Shown here one piece after another: positions 7,086 through 14,994 of a stretch of DNA of 32,584 nucleotides. The stretch spans positions 1 through 32,584 of the forward strand of contig DLAR01000051.1 in the NCBI GenBank assembly GCA_002494015.1, read 5' to 3'. The number at the start of each line of letters is the position of its first letter. Position 1 is the first letter of the stretch. Source of the DNA: Porphyromonadaceae bacterium UBA7042. GTDB lineage: Bacteria; Bacteroidota; Bacteroidia; Bacteroidales; Muribaculaceae. The position numbers and the translations under genes are program-made. The notes beneath the pieces are model-generated. The model saw only the letters and a program-made list of their open reading frames with translations. It was not told the DNA's origin and ran no database searches.

Positions 7086-9242
7086 ATGAAGGTTTATCAA
7101 ACTAACGAAATCAAGAACATCGCCTTGCTTGGAAGCAAAGGCTCGGGTAAAACCACACTCGCCGAAGCTATGCTTTTCGAGTGTGGAGTTATAAAACGCC
7201 GCGGTACTATTGAAGCAAAAAATACTGTAAGCGATTCGTTTCCCGTCGAGAAAGAATATGGTTACTCTGTGTTCTCGACGGTTTTCCATGCCGAGTTCCT
7301 TGGAAAGAAACTGAATGTTATTGACTGCCCGGGAGCCGATGACTTTGTGGGCAACGCTATTACTGCTCTAAATGTGACTGATACCGGTCTGATTGTCATC
7401 AACGCTCAATATGGCGTGGAAGTCGGCACTCAAAACATTTTCCGCACCACTCAGTCAATAAAGAAGCCTGTCATTTTTGCGCTCAACCAGCTTGACGGCG
7501 AGAAAGCCGACTATGAGAATGTGCTGGAACAGATGCGTGAAATCTTCGGCAAGAAAATTGTCCCCATCCAGTATCCACTCCAGTGCGGTCCCGGTTTCAA
7601 CGCCATGATTGACGTGCTGTTGATGAAGAAATATTCTTGGGGCCCCGACGGCGGCACTCCCACTATTGAAGAAATTCCCGAGGAGGAACGTGAACGAGCC
7701 GACGAACTTCACCAACAGCTTGTCGAGGCCGCTGCGGAAAACGATGAGACATTGATGGAAAAATTCTTTGAGCAAGGACATCTTACCGAAGACGAGATGC
7801 GTGAAGGAATCCGCAAGGGGCTCATTGACCGCTCTATCTATCCCGTATTCTGCGTGTCAGCCGCCAAAGACATGGGCGTGCGCCGAATGATGGAATTCCT
7901 CGGCAATGTTGTGCCGTTTGTAGAGGATATGCCGGCTCCCGAGACTGCCGACGGAATTGAGGTGCGTCCGGATTCCAACGGTCCCCTCTCTTTATATATG
8001 TTCAAGACGACCGTCGAACCCCACATCGGCGAAGTTTCCTATTTCAAGGTGATGTCAGGCACTCTCACTCCCGGTGTGGATCTTGACAACGTTACCCGAG
8101 GCTCAAAAGAGCGCATCGCCCAGATTTACTGCTGCTGCGGACAGATTAAGACTCAGGTTGACAAACTATGCGCCGGAGACATCGGCGCTACTGTCAAACT
8201 GAAAGATGTGCGCACCGGTAACACTCTTGACGGCAAAGACTGCGAATATCGCTTCGACTTCATCCGTTATCCCGAGCCTAAATATCGCCGCGCAATCCGT
8301 CCCGTGACCGAAAGCGATGCTGAAAAGCTCATGGGCATCCTCACCCGCATGCACGAAGAAGACCCGACATGGGTAATCGAGCAGTCAAAGGAATTGAAAC
8401 AGACAATTCTTTCGGGACAGGGCGAATTCCATCTCCGCACTCTCAAATGGCGTGTTGAAAACAACGATAAACTGCCCATCGTCTTTGAAGAACCACGCAT
8501 CCCTTATCGCGAAACCATCACCAAGGCCGCACGGGCTGACTATCGTCACAAAAAGCAATCGGGCGGTGCCGGCCAGTTTGGCGAAGTGCACCTGATTATC
8601 GAGCCTTACAGCGAAGATGCTCCCCTCCCCGACACCTATCGTTTCGGCAATCAAGAGTTCAAGATGAGTATTCGCGACACTCAGGAAATCCCGCTGTCAT
8701 GGGGCGGAAAACTTGTCGTTCACAACTGTATTGTCGGCGGTGCGATTGATGCCCGCTTTATTCCCGCTATTGTAAAGGGACTCATGGACCGCATGGAACA
8801 AGGCCCGCTGACAGGCAGCTATGCCCGCGACGTGAGAGTTTGTATCTATGATGGCAAGATGCACCCAGTTGACTCCAATGAAATATCGTTCCGTCTCGCC
8901 GGTCGTAACGCATTCTCCGAGGCGTTCCGCAATGCCAACCCCAAGGTCCTCGAACCGGTCTATGATGTTGACGTGATGGTTCCCGCCGATGTTATGGGTG
9001 ACGTGATGAGTGACTTGCAAGGCCGTCGTGCTATCATCATGGGTATGTCGAGTGAAAACGGCTTTGAAAAAATCTCGGCCAAAGTGCCTCTCAAAGAAAT
9101 GTCGAGCTACTCCACCGCCCTCAGCTCTATCACCGGCGGCCGCTCGTCGTTCTCGATGAAGTTTGCATCCTATGAACTTGTTCCCTCTGATGTTCAGGAA
9201 AAACTTCTGAAGGAATACGCCGAAAAAAATACTGAAGATTAG
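7086..9242 (+). CDS. EF-G paralog (EF-G2-like) with degenerate GTPase motifs
   Basis: A 718-residue five-domain elongation factor G homolog. Canonical EF-G catalyses ribosomal translocation with GTP. Here the P-loop is kept as GSKGSGKTT (16-24), but the switch II motif, normally DTPGHVDF, reads DCPGADDF (80-87). The catalytic histidine is therefore alanine 84. Switch I lacks the usual RGITI block and reads EKEYGYSVFST, and the base-recognition motif is NQLD (134-137) where NKxD is usual. Domains II to V look intact, including GGAGQFGEV of domain IV and the GRRAIIMGM segment of domain V. The tufA/rpsL/rpsG context of the main EF-G is absent. A Bacteroides EF-G2 paralog has been reported to support translation without GTPase activity during nutrient limitation, and this protein fits that group. 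It is divergent from lon, with an imperfect promoter box near 7015-7024. Confidence 0.88.
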   Translation: MKVYQTNEIKNIALLGSKGSGKTTLAEAMLFECGVIKRRGTIEAKNTVSDSFPVEKEYGYSVFSTVFHAEFLGKKLNVIDCPGADDFVGNAITALNVTDTGLIVINAQYGVEVGTQNIFRTTQSIKKPVIFALNQLDGEKADYENVLEQMREIFGKKIVPIQYPLQCGPGFNAMIDVLLMKKYSWGPDGGTPTIEEIPEEERERADELHQQLVEAAAENDETLMEKFFEQGHLTEDEMREGIRKGLIDRSIYPVFCVSAAKDMGVRRMMEFLGNVVPFVEDMPAPETADGIEVRPDSNGPLSLYMFKTTVEPHIGEVSYFKVMSGTLTPGVDLDNVTRGSKERIAQIYCCCGQIKTQVDKLCAGDIGATVKLKDVRTGNTLDGKDCEYRFDFIRYPEPKYRRAIRPVTESDAEKLMGILTRMHEEDPTWVIEQSKELKQTILSGQGEFHLRTLKWRVENNDKLPIVFEEPRIPYRETITKAARADYRHKKQSGGAGQFGEVHLIIEPYSEDAPLPDTYRFGNQEFKMSIRDTQEIPLSWGGKLVVHNCIVGGAIDARFIPAIVKGLMDRMEQGPLTGSYARDVRVCIYDGKMHPVDSNEISFRLAGRNAFSEAFRNANPKVLEPVYDVDVMVPADVMGDVMSDLQGRRAIIMGMSSENGFEKISAKVPLKEMSSYSTALSSITGGRSSFSMKFASYELVPSDVQEKLLKEYAEKNTED

Positions 9243-9272
9243 GATTTTTCTTATATCAATGTGAAACACCCG

Positions 9273-9304
9273 TTGTGGGGAGGCATCTGGTTGCCTCCCC
9301 ACAA
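9273..9304 (+). terminator. Hairpin terminator after the EF-G paralog
   Basis: A perfect 13-bp stem (9273-9285 with 9292-9304, arms TTGTGGGGAGGCA and TGCCTCCCCACAA) with a 6-nt loop lies 30 nt after the stop. Only a broken T-run (TATTTATAG) follows, so it may be an inefficient terminator or a 3'-end stabiliser. Confidence 0.6.
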
Positions 9305-9333
9305 TATTTATAGTATGTTTACGTTTTCTGTAC

Positions 9334-9984
9334 ATGAAAAAGATGATTTTGCTCATATTGTTGATCAGTGCGACCATTTGCCGTGCCGAAGTTAATGACT
9401 CAGGATGGGGCCGTCACCGTGCCGCCATCACAGGTATGCTGACTTCCAGCGACACTTGGCAGCTCGAATCAAGCTATCACTTCATGTTGTGCCGGTATAT
9501 GGGAGTGGGTGCGTCAATCGGCTTGTGGGAGCAGATTATGTCTGACGGATACCCCTCGGGGACAGGCTGGCACGTCGATGAAAACAGCGAAAAAGTTCAT
9601 AATCTCTACCTTCGTCCCTCTTTGTTGTTCCAATCTCCGGTTTTCCTAAAAATACGGGATGCCGGTATAAGTGTCACAGCAGAGCCGGGTATAATGATGA
9701 ACATACCTTATTGCTCGGCAGGAATCGATATTGTCGATGGATTTCAGACTGTCGATTATACTACTGTCAGTACTACCAACGGCCAGTGGTGTGGGGTCGA
9801 TCTGCGTGTCGGGATAAACGTCAACGTCTACCGTTTCAATTTCAGCATCGGCTACCTGATGTCTAATTTTGACATTCTTTCAATGCCGCGCCACCTACGC
9901 TATAACGGGATAAGGTTCAGCGAGTTTTATCCGACGAAACCGTTTATGCAGGGTGCCTATGCCGCTGTCTCGGCAAGTTTTTAA
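9334..9984 (+). CDS. Predicted outer-membrane beta-barrel protein
   Basis: A 216-residue protein with a signal peptide (MKKMILLILLISATICRA) and a mature region of alternating polar and hydrophobic residues. It contains repeated aromatic-ended strands such as YHFMLCRYMGVGASIGLW, LYLRPSLLF and FNFSIGYLM, and it ends in phenylalanine (AAVSASF), the classical outer-membrane sorting residue. This suggests a small barrel of 8 to 10 strands, comparable to the PorT/OmpW-like unknowns common in Bacteroidales. I do not recognise the family and assign no function. It follows the EF-G paralog by 91 nt behind a hairpin, so it may be transcribed by read-through or by a weak promoter near 9314. Its stop overlaps the convergent menD stop in the palindrome TTAA. 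Confidence 0.7.
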   Translation: MKKMILLILLISATICRAEVNDSGWGRHRAAITGMLTSSDTWQLESSYHFMLCRYMGVGASIGLWEQIMSDGYPSGTGWHVDENSEKVHNLYLRPSLLFQSPVFLKIRDAGISVTAEPGIMMNIPYCSAGIDIVDGFQTVDYTTVSTTNGQWCGVDLRVGINVNVYRFNFSIGYLMSNFDILSMPRHLRYNGIRFSEFYPTKPFMQGAYAAVSASF

Positions 9985-11663
9985 CACGCGAAATATCCCT
10001 TCAGGACCTTTGCGCTTATTTCGGCCGGTGTGCGGACTGCAAGCAGTGCCGGTCGCTCGGTTTCGGCGGCAAACATTTTAAATGACGATTCAAGACTTTC
10101 GATGTTGTCAGCCTCAAAATAGGAGAATCCATACCCTTCTGCAATCTGTCGCAGCGGCAGATTTACCGGGCCTGCGAAAAATCTGTCAAGCTCAGGGAGC
10201 GACGACGTACTTCCTATAAATCTGAAAATCCCGCCTCCTCCATTACACATGACTATTATCTTCATCCTCGGAGACATGAGTGTTGACGACAGAGCCGCGA
10301 GGTCATATTGGCAACTCATGTCACCACTTATCAGCAGCGTTATTCCCCGATATGCCGTTGACGCGCCGAGAGCCGTCGACGTACATCCGTCAATTCCGCT
10401 CACTCCACGGTTGCAGTCGCTGCGATGGATTCTTGTGCAGTCCATCAGTTGGGCATAACGGACAGGGGTGCCGTTGGAAAGATGCAGATTCCATCCTCTC
10501 GGAATCATCTTTATAATGCGTGACATCGCAGCCATATCGCTCCACGGGGCATTGGCGACATAATTGTCATGTCGTGCGGTTGCCCTGCGATAAATTCCGT
10601 GCCATTGTTCCGAGTAATCACATTTCGCCCAGAACGGTTGCATGGCCGAGGCAAGCTGCCTCATAAAGACAGCCGCAGGCATGTCGATGCGGAGTGACAG
10701 GTGTCTGAAACAATCGACAGTTGCATGGTTCTCCCCTACTGACCAATGTTCAACTCCCGGCAAGGAGCGCACATACTCTTTAACGTGGCGTGACACAAGC
10801 GCCCCACCTACTGTTATCACGACATCGGGCCGCAATTCTCTCTTTTCATCATCGGTCATTGCGCTCAGCGTGGTATCGATGCGCGATATTAACAGCGGCG
10901 AGTGAAGATTGGCTATAGTCTCGGTCAGGACAACCACATTGGGCAACATGGCTATTTTGGCCATTGCCCTTGTCAGCCGCTCGTCAGGCTCATGGAATCC
11001 GGCAATGACCATCACGCGCCTCGGTGATCCGATTCTTGCCCCCAGCTCGCGGGCCTCGCAGGTTGGGAGTTCCGTAATCGGTCTCACCATACTTATTACA
11101 CGCGACGAACCGGGGCAATAATCTGTCATGCGCGACAGCGGGGCATCAAGACGGATATTTAGATGAACGGGACCGCGTCGACCTGTGGTGGCTTCGATTA
11201 ATGCATCATTTATCATACGGTTTACGCTCCACCGGGCATCCTGACAGTCGATTCTGGCCGGAATATCCCATGTGCGCTTGACTATCTTGTCGAGAACCCC
11301 GGGTTGCCACAATGTCTGCGAATCATCTTGATCAATCCACTCTTCGGGCCGGTCAGCTGACACGACAATCAGAGGCACACCACGGTAAAAAGCCTCAGCG
11401 ACTGCCGGGGCATAGTTGAGCAAGGCCGTCCCACTCGTACACACTATCGCTGTCGGCTCACCCGACTGAACCGCGATTCCGAGTGCGACAAAGGCAGCTG
11501 ACCGCTCGTCGATGACAACGTCGCAAGTCAGGTTCTGACAACGCGAGAGTGCCACGATTATCGGCGCGTTACGCGATCCCGGAGAGACTACGGCTCGTTT
11601 TACTCCGTGGGCGACCAAGAGGTCGGCCAATATGTTGCATGATAGTTTGTCGGTCGTTTCCAT
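9981..11663 (-). CDS. menD: Menaquinone synthesis enzyme MenD (SEPHCHC synthase)
   Basis: A thiamine-diphosphate enzyme that joins 2-oxoglutarate and isochorismate to form SEPHCHC, the first committed step of classical menaquinone synthesis. The 560 residues show the family pattern: VVSPGSRNAP near residue 26, the catalytic-site region VIDERSAAFVALG, CTSGTALLNYAPAVAEAF, the central domain, and the C-terminal ThDP-binding GDMSCQYDLAAL with VMCNGGGGIFRFI. Length matches characterised MenD proteins. The usual partners menF, menB, menC and menE are not adjacent; the neighbours are an outer-membrane protein and DUF4924. Promoter boxes lie very close to the start (11668-11685), predicting a short leader. 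The 3' end meets the convergent barrel gene at 9981-9984. Confidence 0.95.
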   Translation of the reverse strand: METTDKLSCNILADLLVAHGVKRAVVSPGSRNAPIIVALSRCQNLTCDVVIDERSAAFVALGIAVQSGEPTAIVCTSGTALLNYAPAVAEAFYRGVPLIVVSADRPEEWIDQDDSQTLWQPGVLDKIVKRTWDIPARIDCQDARWSVNRMINDALIEATTGRRGPVHLNIRLDAPLSRMTDYCPGSSRVISMVRPITELPTCEARELGARIGSPRRVMVIAGFHEPDERLTRAMAKIAMLPNVVVLTETIANLHSPLLISRIDTTLSAMTDDEKRELRPDVVITVGGALVSRHVKEYVRSLPGVEHWSVGENHATVDCFRHLSLRIDMPAAVFMRQLASAMQPFWAKCDYSEQWHGIYRRATARHDNYVANAPWSDMAAMSRIIKMIPRGWNLHLSNGTPVRYAQLMDCTRIHRSDCNRGVSGIDGCTSTALGASTAYRGITLLISGDMSCQYDLAALSSTLMSPRMKIIVMCNGGGGIFRFIGSTSSLPELDRFFAGPVNLPLRQIAEGYGFSYFEADNIESLESSFKMFAAETERPALLAVRTPAEISAKVLKGYFAC

Positions 11664-11677
11664 ACCACAAAATTACT

Positions 11678-11685
11678 CAAATTTA
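11678..11685 (-). promoter_or_regulatory. -7 box for menD
   Basis: The minus strand reads TAAATTTG about 15 nt before the menD ATG. A second match, TAATTTTG, lies at 11668-11675. Either predicts a leader of about 10 nt or less, unusually short. Confidence 0.4.
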
Positions 11686-11708
11686 AGCAAAATATCATCC
11701 CGATATGT

Positions 11709-11716
11709 TATCTTTG
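11709..11716 (+). promoter_or_regulatory. -7 box for the DUF4924 gene
   Basis: TATCTTTG followed by TA matches the Bacteroidota -7 element, 20 nt before the chosen ATG at 11737. Its position supports that start over the longer frame beginning inside menD. Confidence 0.55.
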
Positions 11717-11736
11717 TAGGCAAAAATAAGCAGAAT

Positions 11737-12291
11737 ATGATTACCGCATCAAAACTCCATAAGGAAAATATCGCCGAGTATCTTCTCTATATGTGGCAGA
11801 TTGAGGATATTATACGCGCCAACGATCTCGACATTGAAAAAATCGAAAGAAACGTTATCGACCGCTATCAACTCTCCCCTGACCGGCGCAAGGAAATGGT
11901 CGAGTGGTACGAATCTCTCATTGACATGATGCGCCGCGAGAATGTTGAGAAATCGGGGCATCTCCAGCTTAACAAGAATGTCATAATCCAGTTGACCGAT
12001 CTCCATCTCGCCTTGATGAAAGACCCGCGCTATGCCGAATATACAGCTGAATTTTACAAGACGCTCCCTTTCATCGTCGAGCTTCGAAGCAAGGCCGGTG
12101 ACCACCCACTTCCCGAGATAGAGACCTGTTTCAACGCCCTGTACGGGATGCTGATGCTGCGTCTGCAAAGCAAGGAGATTACACCCGAGACACAAAACGC
12201 CGTCAAGCAGATTTCTCGCTTTATAGCAACCCTCGCTCAGTATTATAACCTTGACCGCGACAACAAGCTTTTCAACCCCGAAGAAGAATAA
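11737..12291 (+). CDS. DUF4924 family protein
   Basis: A soluble, largely alpha-helical protein of 184 residues, rich in charged residues and with no signal peptide or membrane segment. The sequence pattern (ENIAEYLLYMWQIEDIIRAN near the start, then RYQLSPDRRKEMVEWYESLI, and NALYGMLMLRLQSKEITPET) corresponds to the Bacteroidota family DUF4924, whose role is unknown. The start at 11737 is supported by the promoter box 20 nt upstream; the frame remains open upstream to 11632 but would then overlap menD. It is a single-gene unit, divergent from menD and convergent with the aminotransferase gene across a 21-bp hairpin. No catalytic motif is evident. Confidence 0.78.
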   Translation: MITASKLHKENIAEYLLYMWQIEDIIRANDLDIEKIERNVIDRYQLSPDRRKEMVEWYESLIDMMRRENVEKSGHLQLNKNVIIQLTDLHLALMKDPRYAEYTAEFYKTLPFIVELRSKAGDHPLPEIETCFNALYGMLMLRLQSKEITPETQNAVKQISRFIATLAQYYNLDRDNKLFNPEEE

Positions 12292-12301
12292 GGATCCAGT
12301 T

Positions 12302-12349
12302 GCCGCGATTTAGAGGTTGTTTTTAAACAACCTCTAAATCGCGGCTTTT
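12302..12349 (+). terminator. 21-bp hairpin terminator shared by convergent genes
   Basis: A perfect 21-bp stem (12302-12322 with 12325-12345) has a 2-nt centre. TTTT follows on the plus strand at 12346-12349. It begins 10 nt after the DUF4924 stop and its right arm covers the last 12 nt of the convergent aminotransferase gene. The core AGAGGTTGTTT-AAACAACCTCT at 12312-12335 is a full palindrome of the dispersed motif seen elsewhere in the window. Confidence 0.75.
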
Positions 12350-13461
12350 AACGCGTCAATCACGCGAGCTATATCGCTGTCTGTAAGAGAGGATCCGCTT
12401 GGAAGGCACAGACCGCGGTCAAAAAGGTCCTCCCCTACTTTTTCGCCATAGTATGACGCGCTGCTGAACACAGGTTGCATGTTCATCGGACGCCACAACA
12501 GACGCGTCTCTATATTGCATTCATTGAGCGCGATGCGCACCTCGTCGGGCGTTTTGCCGGTGGCCGGGTCAATCTGAATGGTCGAGAGCCAGAAGTTGGA
12601 ATTAAAGTCAACCGACGGATTGCACTGCACGGTCACACCCGGAATGGCAGCAAGTTCGCGCACATACATCTCATGGATGGCGCGACGACGGGCGACTCGC
12701 TCGTTTATCTCGTCCATCTGTCCGCAGCCGATGCCCGCTGACACATTTGACAGACGGTAGTTGTAGCCGATGACCTCATGATAGTAATATGGCCTGTTTT
12801 CACGCGCCTGTGTGGCAAGAAACTTGACACGGTCAGCCGCCTCGCGGGTCGGACAAACAAGTGCGCCGCCACCTGATGTGGTGATAATTTTATTGCCGTT
12901 GAAGCTCAATGCCCCATATTGGCCAAGCGTGCCGCATTTGCGACCCTTGTATTCAGAACCAAGCGCCTCAGCGGCATCTTCAAGTATCGGGATGTCATAT
13001 CGGGCGGCAACGTCACGAATCTCGTCCATTTTGGCCGGCATCCCGTAAAGATGGACAGGAATAATGGCGCGGGGACGGCGGCCGGTCTTGCGCTCACGGT
13101 CGATGATGGCTTCTTCGAGCAAAGCGGGCGACATGTTGAACGTGTCAGGCTCGCTGTCAACAAAAACGGGTGTAGCGCCCTGATATGTAATGGGATTGGC
13201 ACTTGCCGAAAATGTGAGCGACTGGCATATTACCTCGTCGCCGGCCTTGACACCGAGCATGACAAGACCGAGATGGATAGCGGCAGTCCCTGCACTCAGG
13301 GCGACCACATGATGCGCACCGAGGTATTCGCCGAGACGGCGTTCAAATTCGTCAACATTAGGCCCGAGGGGCACAATCCAGCTGTCTTTGAATGCTTCGT
13401 CAACCCAGTGGCGTTCAGTCCCACTGAGATGAGGTTTGGACAACAGTATGCGATTATCCAT
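12334..13461 (-). CDS. DegT/DnrJ/EryC1-type sugar aminotransferase
   Basis: A PLP-dependent aminotransferase of the DegT/DnrJ/EryC1/StrS family, which converts nucleotide-linked keto-sugars to amino-sugars for glycans. The 375 residues show the family landmarks: VALSAGTAAIHLGL (cofactor phosphate region, about 53-66), EDAAEALGSEYKG (160-172), and the Schiff-base lysine K191 in FNGNKIITTSGGG. A C-terminal domain follows with NYRLSNVSAGIGCGQM. Close relatives include PglE- and WecE-like enzymes acting on UDP-4-keto sugars, but the substrate cannot be assigned. No other surface-glycan genes are adjacent, so it may serve a general glycosylation pathway encoded elsewhere. It has its own promoter (13487-13494), and its last codons lie in the terminator hairpin. 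Confidence 0.9.
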   Translation of the reverse strand: MDNRILLSKPHLSGTERHWVDEAFKDSWIVPLGPNVDEFERRLGEYLGAHHVVALSAGTAAIHLGLVMLGVKAGDEVICQSLTFSASANPITYQGATPVFVDSEPDTFNMSPALLEEAIIDRERKTGRRPRAIIPVHLYGMPAKMDEIRDVAARYDIPILEDAAEALGSEYKGRKCGTLGQYGALSFNGNKIITTSGGGALVCPTREAADRVKFLATQARENRPYYYHEVIGYNYRLSNVSAGIGCGQMDEINERVARRRAIHEMYVRELAAIPGVTVQCNPSVDFNSNFWLSTIQIDPATGKTPDEVRIALNECNIETRLLWRPMNMQPVFSSASYYGEKVGEDLFDRGLCLPSGSSLTDSDIARVIDALKAAI

Positions 13462-13486
13462 GATTATATTTTGTTTTTTGGTGTCG

Positions 13487-13494
13487 CAAAGGTA
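13487..13494 (-). promoter_or_regulatory. -7 box for the aminotransferase gene
   Basis: The minus strand reads TACCTTTG, followed by C, about 26 nt before the start at 13461. It faces away from the plus-strand box at 13517-13524, leaving 22 nt between the two. Confidence 0.55.
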
Positions 13495-13516
13495 GGGATT
13501 TCCACGGAATAATTGT

Positions 13517-13524
13517 TAAATTTG
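13517..13524 (+). promoter_or_regulatory. -7 box for the lipoprotein-ispA-tatD unit
   Basis: TAAATTTG followed by C matches TAnnTTTG, 20 nt before the ATG at 13545. The upstream half of this promoter must overlap the divergent aminotransferase promoter. Confidence 0.55.
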
Positions 13525-13544
13525 CACTTACAAAATTCAATCTG

Positions 13545-14027
13545 ATGAAATTCAAGGCAACACTTTTAGGCGCGATTCTCGTTTCCGCACCAATAGCCTG
13601 TGGGAATGACGGCGACCGTGAGGCATATATAATATGTGTCGATTCTCTCCCCGGAAATCAGGCCCGCGACATGGCACTGAAACTCGGGCCTGACGGGTCA
13701 GCGCGTGTGCTGGTCGACTGGCTTGTCAAAGCAGACCGGGTTGACCGTGTGTATGCCTCGGATCTTGCCCGCGAGCTTTCAGCCATTTTCAGTTGCGATA
13801 CCTCAGGGCATGAACTGGAAATATTCAGCACCGCCATCGAGGAGGCCAAAGACTCCCTGCCACCTGCATCTCAGGCCAAGATTTTCACAATCGCAGCCAC
13901 GCCTTCCCGACTCGGGTACATGTTGCGCGACGATGCCTCCGCAGCCCATCTTGTGCCTCTGATAGAAAGAGAGTATGCCGCCGACAGCATCGCACTCGCC
14001 CAATTTAGAAAATCCTACAATAAATAA
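13545..14027 (+). CDS. Putative lipoprotein of unknown function
   Basis: A 160-residue protein with a hydrophobic N-terminus ending SAPIACGNDGDRE. The cysteine at about residue 19 could be lipidated, although proline at -3 makes the lipobox weak. The acidic residues after the cysteine resemble the Bacteroidota lipoprotein export signal for surface display. The rest is a mixed helical and strand sequence (ARVLVDWLVKADRVDRVYAS, FTIAATPSRLGYMLRDD) with no motif I recognise. It is the first gene of a probable operon, four nucleotides before the polyprenyl synthase start, and is transcribed from 13517-13524. The context gives no firm clue to function. Confidence 0.6.
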   Translation: MKFKATLLGAILVSAPIACGNDGDREAYIICVDSLPGNQARDMALKLGPDGSARVLVDWLVKADRVDRVYASDLARELSAIFSCDTSGHELEIFSTAIEEAKDSLPPASQAKIFTIAATPSRLGYMLRDDASAAHLVPLIEREYAADSIALAQFRKSYNK

Positions 14028-14031
14028 CGAT

Positions 14032-14994
14032 ATGCTTACCTACGACAAATATCTCGCGACAGTCAACCGCGCAATCGAGCGTCTCGCGCTCCCTGATTCT
14101 CCCGCCGGACTTTATGACCCTATACGTTACACGCTCTCGGCCGGAGGGAAACGTATCCGGCCTGTGTTGACTCTGGCGGCATGTGATGCCTTTGACCGCG
14201 ACCCCATGACATCTATACATCAGGCTGTGGCGATAGAGATGTTTCATAATTTCACTTTACTGCATGACGATGTCATGGATAAAGCTGACGTGAGACGCGG
14301 ATTGCCTACCGTTCATCGCAAGTGGAACGAGGAAACCGCCATCCTCTCGGGCGATGCCATGCTGACCACCGCGACAATGCTCCTCTCGATTCATGCCGAC
14401 AGCCGACTTGCCACGGCCCTCGACCTGTTCAACGGAACGGCGATGAAAATTTACGAGGGACAGCAACTTGACATGGACTTTGAAAAACGCCTCGATGTGA
14501 CAGTTGCCGAATATATAGAAATGATTAGACTGAAAACGTCGGTTTTGCTCGGCTGCGCCTGCGCGATGGGAGCACTGATGGCCGATGTCAACATTGAGAT
14601 GCAACAACGTTTCTTTGAATATGGCGAGAATCTCGGCCTTGCGTTCCAGCTACAGGATGACTTCCTTGACACATTCGGCAATCCCGACACATTCGGCAAA
14701 GCTATCGGCGGCGACATTCTGAACGACAAGAAAACTTGGCTGCTCATTACTGCACTTGGCGAAGACAAAACAGGGACGGTCAAGTCTCTACTCGGCCCAG
14801 CTGACAATCCTGCCGAAAAAATCGAGGCCGTCATGAAAGTGTACCGCGACCTGAATCTACCCGAGCGCATCCACGAGCTGATCGACCACCACATCGCTGA
14901 CGCTATCGAGGCTCTTGACAAGATGCAGCTGCGCGACGAGGCGCGTGAATTTTTCGTTGAACTCGCCCTGAAATCGGCCACACGCGACAAGTGA
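14032..14994 (+). CDS. Polyprenyl diphosphate synthase (short-chain type likely)
   Basis: A trans-prenyltransferase that adds IPP units to allylic diphosphates, feeding quinone and isoprenoid-lipid synthesis downstream of IspH. The 320-residue protein has both aspartate-rich motifs: the first is HDDVMDKADVRRG with D79, D80 and D83, the second QLQDDFLDTFG with D209, D210 and D213. The substrate-binding GGKRIRP lies near residues 38-44. The residue five before the first motif is phenylalanine (F74), which in this family tends to limit products to about C15-C20; that is inference from family rules. The start at 14032 is preferred over a longer frame because the latter would overlap the upstream gene by about 50 nt. 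It overlaps tatD by one base (TGATG). Confidence 0.9.
   Translation: MLTYDKYLATVNRAIERLALPDSPAGLYDPIRYTLSAGGKRIRPVLTLAACDAFDRDPMTSIHQAVAIEMFHNFTLLHDDVMDKADVRRGLPTVHRKWNEETAILSGDAMLTTATMLLSIHADSRLATALDLFNGTAMKIYEGQQLDMDFEKRLDVTVAEYIEMIRLKTSVLLGCACAMGALMADVNIEMQQRFFEYGENLGLAFQLQDDFLDTFGNPDTFGKAIGGDILNDKKTWLLITALGEDKTGTVKSLLGPADNPAEKIEAVMKVYRDLNLPERIHELIDHHIADAIEALDKMQLRDEAREFFVELALKSATRDK

Noticed and set aside
8697..9377. 226-codon minus-strand frame opposite the EF-G paralog
   Set aside because: It runs across a terminator hairpin and into the next gene's start, with no recognisable domain.
11632..11736. Upstream extension of the DUF4924 frame
   Set aside because: It would overlap menD and run through the promoter box at 11709-11716. 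The ATG at 11737 fits the family start.
12919..13512. 197-codon plus-strand frame opposite the aminotransferase gene
   Set aside because: It lies in antisense to the conserved PLP-binding regions and overlaps the divergent promoters.
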